64,000 nt of DNA from Manganibacter manganicus (GCF_002075885.1 NZ_MDET01000010.1:1-64000); one strand, 5' to 3'; positions 36,322-45,564 are shown, numbered from the stretch's first letter. Notes: generated by a model not told the origin, from the letters alone. Numbers and translations: made by a program.

Positions 36322-37128
36322 TCAATCATCCAGCAGGCCTTCGCCGAAAACATGCTTGAGGATCACCTTGAGCCGCGCACCACCAAGCGGCGCCATGGTC
36401 TTGGTTTCCTCGTGCGAAAGTTCCGTCCCGGTCATGCCGGCGGCAAGATTGGTGATGACCGAGCAGGCCGCCACCCTCAGCCCGAGGAACCGCGCCAATA
36501 TGACTTCCGGCACGGTGGACATGCCGACCGCGTCGGCCCCCAGCATGCGCGCCATGCGAATCTCGGCCGGCGTCTCGAAGGAAGGGCCGGAAAACCACAT
36601 ATAGACGCCCTGGTGCAATGTCGTGTCGGTTGCCACAGCCGCCGCCTCGAACGCCGCGCGCATCGCCGGGTCGTAGGCTTCGGTCATGCCGACGAAACGG
36701 CGGTCGCTCGGCTCGCCGAACAGCGGATTGCCGCCGGAAAAATTGATATGATCGGTAATCAGCATCACCGATCCGGGCAGCATGGCGGGGTCGAGCGAGC
36801 CGGCGGCATTGGTCAGGATCAGCCGCGTCACGCCGATCCCCGCCAGAACCTCCAGCGCCGGCCGCATGGCGGCAGCATCGCCCTTTTCGTAGTAATGCGC
36901 CCGGCCGGACAGCATGACCACCGGCTGGCCGGCGAAATGCCCCGCAATCAGATCGCCGGCATGGCCGGACACGCCGCTGTGCGGAAAGCCCGGCAGTTTC
37001 GATTGCGGGATATGCACGGCATCGTCGATCTCGTCCACCAGCCCGCCCAGGCCGGAGCCCAGAATCAGCGCGGTGGTCGGCGCCAGCCCGTCAAGTTTCT
37101 CGACGAGATGATCGATGGCCGCCTTCAT
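36322..37128 (-). CDS. punA: purine-nucleoside phosphorylase
   Basis: A 268-residue trimer-type purine nucleoside phosphorylase that converts inosine or guanosine to the base and ribose-1-phosphate. Visible are LILGSGLGG near residue 20 (phosphate), LSGRAHYYE near 71, TNAAGSLDPAMLPG near 105 and the base-binding MLGADAVGMSTVPEVILAR near 200, with the catalytic SVITNLAAG later. The ATG at 37128 overlaps the cdd stop (ATGA), so the long upstream frame is a shadow. Part of cdd-punA-deoA. Confidence 0.95.
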   Translation of the reverse strand: MKAAIDHLVEKLDGLAPTTALILGSGLGGLVDEIDDAVHIPQSKLPGFPHSGVSGHAGDLIAGHFAGQPVVMLSGRAHYYEKGDAAAMRPALEVLAGIGVTRLILTNAAGSLDPAMLPGSVMLITDHINFSGGNPLFGEPSDRRFVGMTEAYDPAMRAAFEAAAVATDTTLHQGVYMWFSGPSFETPAEIRMARMLGADAVGMSTVPEVILARFLGLRVAACSVITNLAAGMTGTELSHEETKTMAPLGGARLKVILKHVFGEGLLDD

Positions 37129-37517
37129 TTCAGCGTATCGCCCTTGAAGCCGTAGGGCAGCATTGCGCCTATCGTCACGGTTTCGACGACACCCGTCTCG
37201 TCGCAGAGATAAAGCTGGGCGTCCGGTCCGGCAAATTCGGCAAGCCGCTGGCGGCAGCCGCCGCAGGGCGTGCAGCGCGCCATGCGCTCGGCAATGACCG
37301 CGATTTCCACGATCCTGCCGCCGCCGCCCATGACATAATGAGCGAGCGCCGTCGTCTCCGCGCACCAGCCTTCTGGATAGGACGCGACCTCGATATTGGC
37401 GCCGGAAAAGATGCGGCCATCCTCGGTGCGGATCGCGGCGCCGACCGGGAATTTCGAATAGGGCGCATGGGCTTTGGCCATGGCGGCCCTGGCGGCGAGG
37501 AAGAGGTCATGCGACAT
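37125..37517 (-). CDS. cdd: cytidine deaminase
   Basis: A 130-residue tetramer-type cytidine deaminase giving uridine from cytidine. The zinc site is complete: Cys and the catalytic Glu in WCAETTA and the two further cysteines in TPCGGCRQRLAEF. The N-terminal AKAHAPYSKFPVGAAIRTED is typical. The ATG at 37517 has a modest GGA site; the frame is open 24 codons further but without conservation. The 125-bp leader before it contains a repeat and hairpin set (37533-37600). Confidence 0.95.
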   Translation of the reverse strand: MSHDLFLAARAAMAKAHAPYSKFPVGAAIRTEDGRIFSGANIEVASYPEGWCAETTALAHYVMGGGGRIVEIAVIAERMARCTPCGGCRQRLAEFAGPDAQLYLCDETGVVETVTIGAMLPYGFKGDTLK

Positions 37518-37532
37518 AGTGCATTCCGGCGC

Positions 37533-37600
37533 TCGGCAATCGGCAGTCGGCAATCGATTTGCAAAGAAAAAGTCGTGCGTACCCAGCAACGCCGATTGCC
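37533..37600 (-). other. repeat and alternative hairpin in the cdd leader
   Basis: TCGGCAATCG occurs twice (37533-37542 and 37547-37556). GCCGATTGCC at 37591-37600 is the exact complement of GGCAATCGGC at 37535-37544 and mostly of the second copy, so two mutually exclusive stems can form in the transcript between the permease stop and cdd. It may be an attenuator-like structure or just a dispersed repeat. Confidence 0.5.
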
Positions 37601-37642
37601 ACCAATCTTAGGTCCGACTGCCGCGGTTCCGCTTGCCGCATT

Positions 37643-38614
37643 CTATCGCTCCTTCACATAGGGCACGCCACCGGCCTTGGGCGGGATCGCCTTGCCGATG
37701 AAGCCGGCGAGCAGCACGACCGTCAACACATAAGGCAGCGCCTGCATGACTTGCGCCGAAACCCGCCCGATGATCGGCAACGGCGTGCCTTGCAGGCGGA
37801 TCGACAGGGCTTCGAGGAAGCCAAACAACAGGCAGGCGAACATGGCGTTGACCGGCTTCCATTTGGCGAAGATCAACGCGGCCAGCGCGATATAGCCCTT
37901 GCCCGCCGTCATATCCTTCACGAAGCCGCCATTCTGCACCATGGAGAGGTAAGCGCCGGCAACGCCGGTCAGAACGCCTGTGCACATCAGCGCGCGATAG
38001 CGCAGCCACGCGACCGAGATGCCGGCCGTATCGACCGCCGCCGGGTTTTCGCCGACGGCCCTCAGCCGTAGGCCGAAGCGGGTGCGGTAAAGCACCCACC
38101 ATGTGAACGGCACCGTCAGGAAGGCGAGATAGACCAGCACCGAATGGCCCGAAATCAACGTGCTGTAGATCGGGCCGAGGATCGGAACGTCGCGCACCGC
38201 CGCGGCTCCCGGCAGCACGATGGAAGGGAACCGCTCGGCCGCGCTCAGCGCCGGCGTGCGGCCGCCCTGATGAAACCAGGCCTGCCCCAGAATGACAGTG
38301 GAGCCGGCGGCGATGAAATTGATCGCCACGCCCGAAACGATCTGGTTGCCGCGATGCGTGATCGAGGCGAAGCCATGGATCATCGCGAAAGCGGTCGAGA
38401 CGAGGATCGCCATGCCGATGCCGATCAGCGCGGAGTGGAACACGGCGGCCGCTGTCGCCCCGGCGAAAGCGCCGACCAGCATCTTGCCTTCAAGCCCGAT
38501 GTCGAAGATGCCGGCGCGCTCCGAATAGAGCCCCGCCAGGCAGGCCAGCAGCAACGGCACCGAAAGCCGGACGGTGGAATCCAACGTCTGGACGGCTGCA
38601 ATGAAGACATCCAT
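37643..38614 (-). CDS. nucleoside-type ABC transporter permease, second subunit
   Basis: A 323-residue inner-membrane permease of the BPD_transp_2 (RbsC/NupQ-like) family with about nine helices. ERAGIFDIGLEGKMLVGAFA near residue 32 and VKDMTAGKGYIALAALIFAK near 240 are characteristic of the permeases that work with BMP binding proteins. The ATG at 38614 overlaps the previous permease stop by one base; the long open frame beyond is a shadow. With the first permease and the tandem ATPase it should import nucleosides. Confidence 0.93.
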   Translation of the reverse strand: MDVFIAAVQTLDSTVRLSVPLLLACLAGLYSERAGIFDIGLEGKMLVGAFAGATAAAVFHSALIGIGMAILVSTAFAMIHGFASITHRGNQIVSGVAINFIAAGSTVILGQAWFHQGGRTPALSAAERFPSIVLPGAAAVRDVPILGPIYSTLISGHSVLVYLAFLTVPFTWWVLYRTRFGLRLRAVGENPAAVDTAGISVAWLRYRALMCTGVLTGVAGAYLSMVQNGGFVKDMTAGKGYIALAALIFAKWKPVNAMFACLLFGFLEALSIRLQGTPLPIIGRVSAQVMQALPYVLTVVLLAGFIGKAIPPKAGGVPYVKER

Positions 38615-39750
38615 CACGCGCCCTCCCCGTTGACGGCCAGGCCGGCGCTTTTCGGGCTGAGCGTGGCGAACAGGGTCTGGATCGATGGCCGGAACATATG
38701 CTCCAGCGCCCCGGCAAACAGGATCACCAGTCCCTGGATGATAACGATCATGTCGCGCGAGATATTGGGCATCTCGAACGAAAGCTCGGCACCGCCCTGA
38801 TAGAGCATGCCGAACAGGACCGCCGCCAGCACGATGCCGAGCGGATGCGAGCGCCCCATCAGTGCCACCGCGATGCCGACAAACCCCGCGCCGTTGACGA
38901 AATCGATGGCGACATTGTGCTGGTCGCCCATTGTCGGATTGAGCGCCATCATGCCGGCCAGCGCGCCGGAGATCATCATGGTGACGATGATGATGCGGGT
39001 TTCGGAAATGCCGGCATAACGCGCCGCCTTCGGCGAAAAGCCGTAGGTGCGCATCTCGTAGCCGAGCCGCGTGCGCCAGATCAGCACCCACATCAGCCAA
39101 GCCATGAACAGCGCCAGTAGGAAGGAAACGTTGAACGGCGCGGCGCGGACCTTGCCGCCGAAAAGCTCGATCAGCCAGTTCAGCTTGGGCAACTGGCCGC
39201 CGTCGAGGAACAGTCGCGTCTGCGGCGCCTGCGAGGCCAAGGGCTTCAGCGGACCGACCAGCAGATAGACCATGATCGAGGCGGCGATGAAATTGAACAT
39301 GATGGTGGTGATGACGATGTGCGAACCGCGCCGGGCCTGCAACCAGGCCGGGATCAGCGCCCACAATGCGCCCATCGCCGCCGCGCCGAGAATCGCCAGC
39401 GGAAAGGTCAGCCACCACGGCAGCAGGCTGTCGAAGGCAAGACACACGATCGCCACGCCGAGGCCGCCAATATAGGCTTGGCCCTCCGTGCCGATGTTGA
39501 ACAGGCCGCAATGCACGGCCACCGCCACCGAAAGCCCGGTGAAGATGAAGGTGGTGGCGTAATAGAGCGTATAGGCGATGCCCTGCCCGCGCCCGAACGC
39601 GCCTTCCACCAGAATGACGGCGGCGCGAAACGGATTCTCGCCGACCAGAAGCACCACCAGACCGGCAACGATAAAGGCAACGACCAGATTGACAAGCGGG
39701 ATCAGCCCGTAATCGGCCCATGCCGGAAGCTTGGCATAGGGCGCGCTCAC
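38614..39750 (-). CDS. nucleoside-type ABC transporter permease, first subunit
   Basis: A 378-residue inner-membrane permease, NupP-like, with about ten helices. Family stretches are HCGLFNIGTEGQAYIGGLGV near residue 80 and VAIDFVNGAGFVGIAVALMG near 270. It starts with a GTG that overlaps the ATPase stop (GTGA), indicating coupled translation. Its C-terminal tail runs into the start of the second permease. Confidence 0.93.
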   Translation of the reverse strand: MSAPYAKLPAWADYGLIPLVNLVVAFIVAGLVVLLVGENPFRAAVILVEGAFGRGQGIAYTLYYATTFIFTGLSVAVAVHCGLFNIGTEGQAYIGGLGVAIVCLAFDSLLPWWLTFPLAILGAAAMGALWALIPAWLQARRGSHIVITTIMFNFIAASIMVYLLVGPLKPLASQAPQTRLFLDGGQLPKLNWLIELFGGKVRAAPFNVSFLLALFMAWLMWVLIWRTRLGYEMRTYGFSPKAARYAGISETRIIIVTMMISGALAGMMALNPTMGDQHNVAIDFVNGAGFVGIAVALMGRSHPLGIVLAAVLFGMLYQGGAELSFEMPNISRDMIVIIQGLVILFAGALEHMFRPSIQTLFATLSPKSAGLAVNGEGA

Positions 39751-41279
39751 TCCGCCGCCTCCCGTTGCTCGACACCCGCCATCAGCAAGCCAAGCTCGCC
39801 CTCCGAAGCGTCGCTGCCGCGTTCGCCGACGATGCGGCCGTCAAACATCACCAATATGCGGTCGGACAGCGAGCGGATCTCATCCAGTTCGACCGAAACC
39901 AGCAGCACCGCCTTGCCGGCATCTCGCATGGCGATCAGCCGCTTGTGGATGAATTCGATGGCCCCGACATCGACGCCGCGCGTCGGTTGGCCGACGATCA
40001 GCACATCGGGGTCCTGCTCCATTTCGCGGGCCAGCACGATCTTCTGCTGGTTGCCGCCAGAGAAATTGGCGGTCTTGAGCCGGCAGTCGGCGGGACGGAT
40101 ATCGTATTTCTCGATCCTGTCCTTCGCATCGGCCAGGATCGCCTCGATATTCAGCAGCGGCCCTTTGAGGTAGCGCCTCTGCCGGTGATAGCCGAGGATC
40201 GCGTTCTGGTTCTCCTCGAATGCCAGAACCAGCCCGACATGGTGGCGGTCCTCCGGCACATGGGCGAGGCCGCGGCGGCGCAATTCGCCGGGATCGGCGG
40301 CGCCCGTCAGGTCCACCGGCATGCCGTCCAGAATAACCGTGCCGGATGCCGCATGGCGGCTACCGGCAATGGTTTCGAGCAATTCCGACTGGCCGTTGCC
40401 GGCGACGCCGGCAATGCCGACGATCTCTCCGGCGCGCAGATCGAAGGACACGTCGTCCACCATGGTGACGCCGCGCTGGTCCTTCACGGACAGGTTCTTT
40501 ACCGAAAGCTTCACCGCGCCGGCTTCGGCTGCGTCCTTGACCACCCGCAAAAGCACGCGGCGGCCGACCATCAGTTCGGCGAGTTCCTCCACAGTGGTTT
40601 CGGTGGTCCTGCGGGTGGCGACCATCGTGCCCTGGCGCATGACGGACACCGTGTCGGTAATCGCCATGATCTCGCGCAGCTTGTGGGTGATCAGCACCAC
40701 AGTCTTGCCCTGTTCCTTCAACTGCCCCAGAATCCGGAACAGGTGATCCGCTTCGGCCGGCGTCAGCACTCCGGTCGGCTCGTCGAGGATGAGGATTTCA
40801 GCGCCGCGATAGAGCGCCTTGAGGATTTCCACCCGCTGTTGCAGGCCGACCGGCAACTCCTCCACAATGGCGTCGGGATCGACCTCCAGCCCGTATTCGC
40901 TCTCCAGCCGGCGCAATTCCGAGCGCGCCTTGGCGATGCTCGTCTTGAGCAGCGGCGCGCCTTCCGCGCCGAGGATGACGTTTTCCAGAACGCTGAAATT
41001 CTCCACCAGCATGAAATGCTGGTGCACCATGCCGATGCCGGCGGCGATCGCATCGTTGGAGGTTCTGATCGCCGTCGGCTCGCCATTGACTCGGATTTCG
41101 CCGCTGTCAGCCTGGTAGAAGCCATAGAGGATCGACATCAGCGTGGATTTTCCCGCGCCATTCTCGCCGATAATGCCGTGGACCGTGCCCCGGCGAACTT
41201 CCAGATTGATGTCGCGGTTGGCATGCACCGCGCCAAAGCTCTTGTTGATGCCGATCAACTCGATTGCGGCTTGGTGCAT
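39747..41279 (-). CDS. nucleoside-type ABC transporter ATPase with two nucleotide-binding domains
   Basis: A 510-residue tandem ATPase of the sugar/nucleoside importer type. The first domain has GENGAGKST near residue 37, and ALYRGAEILILDEPTGVLTP around 160; the second has GVAGNGQSE near 290 and the signature FSGGNQQK near 405. The second Walker A is degenerate, as is usual in this class, so the first site probably drives transport. The first-domain signature reads LPVGLQQR where LSVGxQQR would be usual, a small deviation. The ATG at 41279 follows GGGAACGG. It is the first gene of the minus-strand unit that continues through the permeases to deoA. Confidence 0.93.
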   Translation of the reverse strand: MHQAAIELIGINKSFGAVHANRDINLEVRRGTVHGIIGENGAGKSTLMSILYGFYQADSGEIRVNGEPTAIRTSNDAIAAGIGMVHQHFMLVENFSVLENVILGAEGAPLLKTSIAKARSELRRLESEYGLEVDPDAIVEELPVGLQQRVEILKALYRGAEILILDEPTGVLTPAEADHLFRILGQLKEQGKTVVLITHKLREIMAITDTVSVMRQGTMVATRRTTETTVEELAELMVGRRVLLRVVKDAAEAGAVKLSVKNLSVKDQRGVTMVDDVSFDLRAGEIVGIAGVAGNGQSELLETIAGSRHAASGTVILDGMPVDLTGAADPGELRRRGLAHVPEDRHHVGLVLAFEENQNAILGYHRQRRYLKGPLLNIEAILADAKDRIEKYDIRPADCRLKTANFSGGNQQKIVLAREMEQDPDVLIVGQPTRGVDVGAIEFIHKRLIAMRDAGKAVLLVSVELDEIRSLSDRILVMFDGRIVGERGSDASEGELGLLMAGVEQREAAE

Positions 41280-41444
41280 ACACCGTTCCCACTCGCGGCC
41301 ATTCGGCCCATTATGCTTGGCCCCAGCATGAGGACTCTGTGTCACTCTCGACAAAACGGCGGCCACTTGTCAATTTCCAAGCCAAGCCGGCGCTTCACAT
41401 TGAAGTGGACGGACTTCTCCTGCCCGCAATGATCGAGGCCTTCC

Positions 41445-41654
41445 ATGACCATTTCCGAAGACAGGCTGACCACGCTGGAAATGCGCGCCGCCGAACAGGA
41501 AAAGACCATCGACGACCTTTCGGAGCAGATTGCCGAACAGTGGAAGGTGATCGACCGGCTACAGCACAAGCTCGCTGCCCTGACGGAGCGGTTCCTGGCG
41601 CTGGAGGAACAGGCGGCGCCGGATATTCCCGTGACCAAGCCGCCGCATTGGTAA
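41445..41654 (+). CDS. slyX: SlyX family protein
   Basis: A 69-residue coiled-coil protein. Heptad-like residues run through TLEMRAAEQEKTIDDLSEQI and AEQWKVIDRLQHKLAALTER, with the usual PPHW end. Function is not known. It lies on the opposite strand between the nucleoside importer ATPase and its binding protein, separated from the latter by a strong hairpin. Confidence 0.9.
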   Translation: MTISEDRLTTLEMRAAEQEKTIDDLSEQIAEQWKVIDRLQHKLAALTERFLALEEQAAPDIPVTKPPHW

Positions 41655-41659
41655 AATGG

Positions 41660-41690
41660 ATCAGCCGCCGGACGGTGCCCGGCGGCTGAT
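41660..41690. terminator. bidirectional terminator between slyX and the BMP gene
   Basis: ATCAGCCGCCGG (41660-41671) and CCGGCGGCTGAT (41679-41690) form a perfect 12-bp stem with a seven-base loop, followed on the plus strand by GTCTTTATT. It separates two convergent genes. Confidence 0.85.
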
Positions 41691-41708
41691 GTCTTTATTC
41701 GATAATGA

Positions 41709-42698
41709 TCAATAGGGGCATTTGTTGTCGGTGCTGTAGTCGTGCACCTCGATCTTGCCGGCGATGATGTCGGCCTTGGCCTTGTCGGCCGCCGCCTTCA
41801 TCTCGGGCGTGACAAGATCCTTGTTGTTGTCGTCCATGGCATAGTCGACGCCGTCTTCCTTGAGGCCGAGATGTTCGAGCCCGCCCTTGAAGGTGTCGTT
41901 CTTGCTGTCCATGAAGGTGTTATAGACCGCCACGTCGACGCGCTTGACCATCGAGGTCAGGACATGGCCGGGTTGCAGGCCGTTCTGGTTGGAATCGACG
42001 CCGATGCCGAGCTTGCCGGCATCCGCCACCGCCTGCAGCACGCCGACGCCGGTGCCGCCTGCCGCGGCATAGATGACGTCGGCGCCCTGATCCATCTGCG
42101 TCTTGGCGATCTCGCCGCCCTTGGCGGGATCGTTCCAGGCCGCCGGCGTGTCGCCGGTCATGTTGTAGATCACCTCGGTGGCGCCCGCCGCCTTCGCGCC
42201 GCCGACATAGCCGCAGCCGAACTTGCGGATCAGCGGAATGTCCATGCCGCCGATGAAGCCGACCTTGTGCGTCTTGGACGCCATTGCGGCCAATATGCCG
42301 ACGAGATAAGACCCCTCGCCTTCCTTGAACACCAGCGAGCGGACGTTCGGCAGATCGACCGCATCGTCGATGATGGCGAAATTCAGCTCCGGATATTCCT
42401 TGGCCACCTTGGTCAGCGAATCGACCCAGGCGAAGCCGGCCATGACGATCGGGTTGCGGCCGTCCTCGGCGAAGCGCCGCAGCGCCTGCTCACGCTGCGA
42501 GGCGTTGGAAACCTCGAAATCGACATAGTCGATGCCGGTCTCCTTCTTGAATTTTTCCGCCCCGTTATAGGCGGCCTCGTTGAACGATTTGTCGAACTTG
42601 CCACCGAGATCGTAGAGAACGGCTGGCTGGATATCGGCCGCGAAAGCCGGAAGCACCATCGCGGTTACGGCCAAAAGGCCAAGAATGATACGTTTCAT
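41709..42698 (-). CDS. BMP family ABC transporter substrate-binding protein (nucleoside type)
   Basis: A 329-residue periplasmic binding protein of the BMP/PnrA family, which bind nucleosides. A signal peptide spans residues 1-20 (MKRIILGLLAVTAMVLPAFA). The ligand stretch YDLGGKFDKSFNEAAYNGAE near 30, FAIIDDAVDLPNVRSLVF near 110 and VGFIGGMDIPLIRKFGCGYV near 150 are typical. The ATG at 42698 is preferred to the longer frame because the signal peptide starts there. It belongs with the importer genes at 37643-41279, although slyX on the other strand lies between them. Confidence 0.93.
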   Translation of the reverse strand: MKRIILGLLAVTAMVLPAFAADIQPAVLYDLGGKFDKSFNEAAYNGAEKFKKETGIDYVDFEVSNASQREQALRRFAEDGRNPIVMAGFAWVDSLTKVAKEYPELNFAIIDDAVDLPNVRSLVFKEGEGSYLVGILAAMASKTHKVGFIGGMDIPLIRKFGCGYVGGAKAAGATEVIYNMTGDTPAAWNDPAKGGEIAKTQMDQGADVIYAAAGGTGVGVLQAVADAGKLGIGVDSNQNGLQPGHVLTSMVKRVDVAVYNTFMDSKNDTFKGGLEHLGLKEDGVDYAMDDNNKDLVTPEMKAAADKAKADIIAGKIEVHDYSTDNKCPY

Positions 42699-42919
42699 GT
42701 GATCCACACCCTGTCGGTTTATTTTCTTTTTCCGCCTTCCCCCGGCCCTGTCTCCAGCCAACGGCAGGCGTCACGCGGGCGTTTCAACCACCCGCTTGGG
42801 GTGTCAATCTTGCATGCTCCTCGGCAAAATTCACCAGGAATTTTGACCTGTTGGAAAAACTGCGGCGCCGCGCGGCACCGCAGATTCCCGTCAGGTTTCG
42901 GATTCTGAACGAAATAGCC

Positions 42920-43600
42920 TCAGGCTGCCGGCTCGGCCGTCGGCGCGCGGGCCGGAATGGCGCAGGCCACCCCGGTGCCCTTGAGGCCACAATAGCCGTT
43001 CGGGTTCTTGGCCAGATATTGCTGATGCTCTTCCTCGGCGAAATAGAATTCCGGCGCCGGCGCGATCTCGGTGGTGATTCTGCCGCGTCCGGAACCTTCC
43101 AGCGAAGTCTGGTAAGCGTCGCGCGAGGCCAGCGCCGCCCGTTGCTGCTCGTCCGACGCCGTAAAGATCGCCGAGCGATAGGTGGTGCCGACATCGTTGC
43201 CCTGCCGCATGCCCTGCGTCGGGTCGTGGCTTTCCCAGAACAGCTTCAGCAGTTCATCATAGGAAACGACTTTCGGGTCGAACACCACAAGCACCGCCTC
43301 GGCATGGCCGGTCAAGCCCGTGCAGGCTTCCTGATAGGTCGGGTTCGGCGTGAAGCCGCCGGCAAACCCCGATGCCGTGGTCCACACGCCCGGCACCTGC
43401 CAGAACAGGCGCTCGGCGCCCCAGAAGCAGCCGAGCGCGAACAGCGCCGTCTCCAGCCCGTCCGGATACGGTCCTTTCAGCGGGTGCTTCAGGACATAAT
43501 GCTTCGAGGCGGTGGGAATCGGCTTGGCGCGGCCCTTCAAGGCCTCTTCGGGCTTCGGCAAATGCAGCTTCTTGTTCAGCATGTCGCTGAGGAAAAACAT
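42920..43600 (-). CDS. msrA: peptide-methionine (S)-S-oxide reductase
   Basis: A 226-residue MsrA that repairs oxidised methionine in proteins. The catalytic motif GCFWGAE places the nucleophile at Cys58. The family stretches [29 protein letters not shown] and YRSAIF are intact, and resolving cysteines are present near the C-terminus ([16 protein letters not shown]). The first 45 residues are an N-terminal extension typical of the longer MsrA form. It precedes a small membrane-protein gene in the same orientation. Confidence 0.95.
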   Translation of the reverse strand: MFFLSDMLNKKLHLPKPEEALKGRAKPIPTASKHYVLKHPLKGPYPDGLETALFALGCFWGAERLFWQVPGVWTTASGFAGGFTPNPTYQEACTGLTGHAEAVLVVFDPKVVSYDELLKLFWESHDPTQGMRQGNDVGTTYRSAIFTASDEQQRAALASRDAYQTSLEGSGRGRITTEIAPAPEFYFAEEEHQQYLAKNPNGYCGLKGTGVACAIPARAPTAEPAA

Positions 43601-43639
43601 CGCAATCTCCCTTCTTCAATGGCGGCACCGGCGGGCCGG

Positions 43640-43963
43640 TCAACTCGCCGCCAGATGCCGGATGCGCCGCCTCGGTCTGTGGCCGATCGCATAAAGAACA
43701 AGGGCCAGCCCGGCAAAGACGGCGAAGCCCGGCAGATAAAGCACCGGATCGACAATCCGGTCCCACAGATAGGGCGAGACATTGGCGCGCATGAAATTTT
43801 CGGTCGCCGCCAGCGTATCGGGCGAGACCGCCAACCAGCTTGTCTTCAGCGGCGTCATTACAAGGGCGGAGGCCGCAACCGAACGCGTCGCGTCGAGCAC
43901 GGCCATGATGACCGAAACGGCCAACGCAAACATGGCGGCAAGACGGAACAGGAAACGGAACAT
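43640..43963 (-). CDS. small conserved membrane protein
   Basis: A 107-residue protein with two predicted transmembrane segments (about residues 5-25 and 74-92). Between them is a periplasmic or cytoplasmic stretch, SWLAVSPDTLAATENFMRAN, and the tail is basic (GHRPRRRIRHLAAS). It lies 39 bases upstream of msrA and may be cotranscribed with it. I recognise the type from rhizobial genomes but know no function. Confidence 0.72.
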   Translation of the reverse strand: MFRFLFRLAAMFALAVSVIMAVLDATRSVAASALVMTPLKTSWLAVSPDTLAATENFMRANVSPYLWDRIVDPVLYLPGFAVFAGLALVLYAIGHRPRRRIRHLAAS

Positions 43964-44192
43964 GGCGGCCAGCCCGGCATTTCTCGCTAGGATCAGGCCC
44001 TACAGATATGGTGCCGCGCGCACATGCGCAATCGCGGCGGCGCGATTTTGAGCGGCCGCCGATGGCTCGCGCACCAGACCACCGCACAAAAGCTGACGAT
44101 ACGGCTTGGCATTCGGCTCATGATCGACTAGATCAGCCCCGCGCCCGGCCAAATAGCCGGGGCGGCGAAACCGGCCGCTGAAAACGCAATGT

Positions 44193-44282
44193 GGAGAGGT
44201 GGCCGAGTGGTTGAAGGCGCACGCCTGGAAAGTGTGTATACGGGGAACCGTATCGCGGGTTCGAATCCCGCTCTCTCCGCCA
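44193..44282 (+). tRNA. tRNA-Ser (GGA anticodon)
   Basis: The acceptor GGAGAGG pairs with TCTCTCC, the anticodon loop reads CTGGAAA (anticodon GGA, decoding UCC and UCU), and there is a long variable arm TATACGGGGAACCGTAT as expected for class II serine tRNA. The T arm is GCGGGTTCGAATCCCGC and CCA is encoded. No integrase or duplicated 3' end is nearby. Confidence 0.97.
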
Positions 44283-44340
44283 GTTGCCCCGATTGCCGCC
44301 CGCCCGCAAGCCCATGCTTTTCAAGGAGCAACGAGGAAAG

Positions 44341-44796
44341 ATGGAAACCACCGATCTCGTGCTTGCCATCCTTCACCATCTGCTGGCCTTCGTCCTGGCC
44401 GGCATTATCGCTGCCGAATTCGTGCTGGTGCGCGCCGAGCTTTCACCAGCCACCGTCAAGCGGCTTGCGGTCATCGACCGGCATTACGGCCTGATCGCCC
44501 TTGCCATCATCCTGATCGGCGCCGGCCGCGTCGTCTGGGGCCTGAAAGGCTGGGAATTCTACGTCTATAATTGGGTGTTCTGGGCCAAGATGGCCTGTTT
44601 CGCCGCCGTCGGCCTGCTGTCGATCATGCCGACCATGCGCTTCATCGGCTGGAACAGGCAGGCAGGCACCGATGCCGGCTTTCGCGTGCCTGAGGCCGAA
44701 CTTGCCGAAGTGCGGGCGCGCATCCGCACCGAGGCGCTGGTCTTCCTGCTGATCCCGATCTTCGCCGCCGCCATGGCGCGCGGCTACGGGCTGTAG
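44341..44796 (+). CDS. DUF2214 family membrane protein
   Basis: A 151-residue integral membrane protein of the DUF2214 family with four predicted helices (about residues 6-28, 48-68, 80-97, 130-148). The conserved histidine pair in LHHLLAFVLAG and the stretch RHYGLIALAIILIGAGRVVW suggest a cofactor- or metal-binding membrane core, but no function is known. The ATG at 44341 follows GAGGAAAG and lies 59 bases after the tRNA. Its stop abuts that of nth, which converges on it. Confidence 0.85.
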   Translation: METTDLVLAILHHLLAFVLAGIIAAEFVLVRAELSPATVKRLAVIDRHYGLIALAIILIGAGRVVWGLKGWEFYVYNWVFWAKMACFAAVGLLSIMPTMRFIGWNRQAGTDAGFRVPEAELAEVRARIRTEALVFLLIPIFAAAMARGYGL

Positions 44797-45564
44797 CTAT
44801 TGCGCCGCCTCAGCCGGCGCGATCGGCACCAGCGGCGCCGGAATATCCGTGGTCTTCACCGCAGCCTTGCAGATGTCGGCAATCACACAGGCTGGGCAAT
44901 CGGGCTTGCGCGCCTTGCACACATAGCGCCCGTGCAGGATCAGCCAGTGATGGGCGTGGCGCATATATTCGTCGGGGATGACACGCACGAGTTCGCGCTC
45001 CACCGCCTCCGGCGTCTTGCCCGGCGCCAGGCCGATGCGGTTGCCGATGCGCAATATATGGGTATCGACCGCCATCGTATGCTGGCCGAAGGCCATGTTG
45101 AGCACGACATTGGCCGTCTTGCGCCCGACGCCGGGCAGCTTCACCAGTTCGTCGCGGCTTGCCGGCACCTCGCCGCCATGATCGGCAATCAACGCCCGCG
45201 ACAGCGCGATGACGTTTTTCGCCTTGTTGCGCCACAGGCCGATGGTGCGGATGTAGTCGCCCAGCCTCGCTTCGCCGAGTTCCAGCATCTTCCGCGGCGT
45301 GTCGACCAGCCTGAACAAAGGCCGCGTCGCCTTGTTGACGCCGGCATCGGTGGCCTGCGCCGAAAGCACCACCGCGACCAGCAGCGTAAACGCGTTGACA
45401 TGCTCCAGTTCGCCCTTCGGCTCCGGCCGCTGCACGGAGAAGCGGCGAAAGATCTCGTGGATCTCGGCCCGGCTGTAGCGTGAGCGCCCCGCCCGGCTGG
45501 AGTGCCGGACAGCGGAGGCTTCAATTTTCGGTGCTGCGGCGGTTTTGCTCTTGGGCTTGTCCAT
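44797..45564 (-). CDS. nth: endonuclease III (DNA glycosylase/AP lyase)
   Basis: A 255-residue base-excision repair enzyme for oxidised pyrimidines. The helix-hairpin-helix with the catalytic Lys is LPGVGRKTANVVLNMAFG, and the catalytic Asp is in HTMAVDTHILRIGNRIGL. The iron-sulfur ligands C-x6-C-x2-C-x5-C lie in KARKPDCPACVIADIC near the C-terminus. The first 40 residues are a basic extension. AGGAAGGG before the ATG at 45564 is better than the ATG at 45588. Its start is 22 bases from the divergent DUF2244 gene. Confidence 0.95.
   Translation of the reverse strand: MDKPKSKTAAAPKIEASAVRHSSRAGRSRYSRAEIHEIFRRFSVQRPEPKGELEHVNAFTLLVAVVLSAQATDAGVNKATRPLFRLVDTPRKMLELGEARLGDYIRTIGLWRNKAKNVIALSRALIADHGGEVPASRDELVKLPGVGRKTANVVLNMAFGQHTMAVDTHILRIGNRIGLAPGKTPEAVERELVRVIPDEYMRHAHHWLILHGRYVCKARKPDCPACVIADICKAAVKTTDIPAPLVPIAPAEAAQ

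Noticed and set aside
44193..44282. tRNA-Ser as an attachment site of an integrated element
   Set aside because: No integrase, no duplicated tRNA 3' end and no phage or plasmid genes follow; the next genes are ordinary chromosomal ones.
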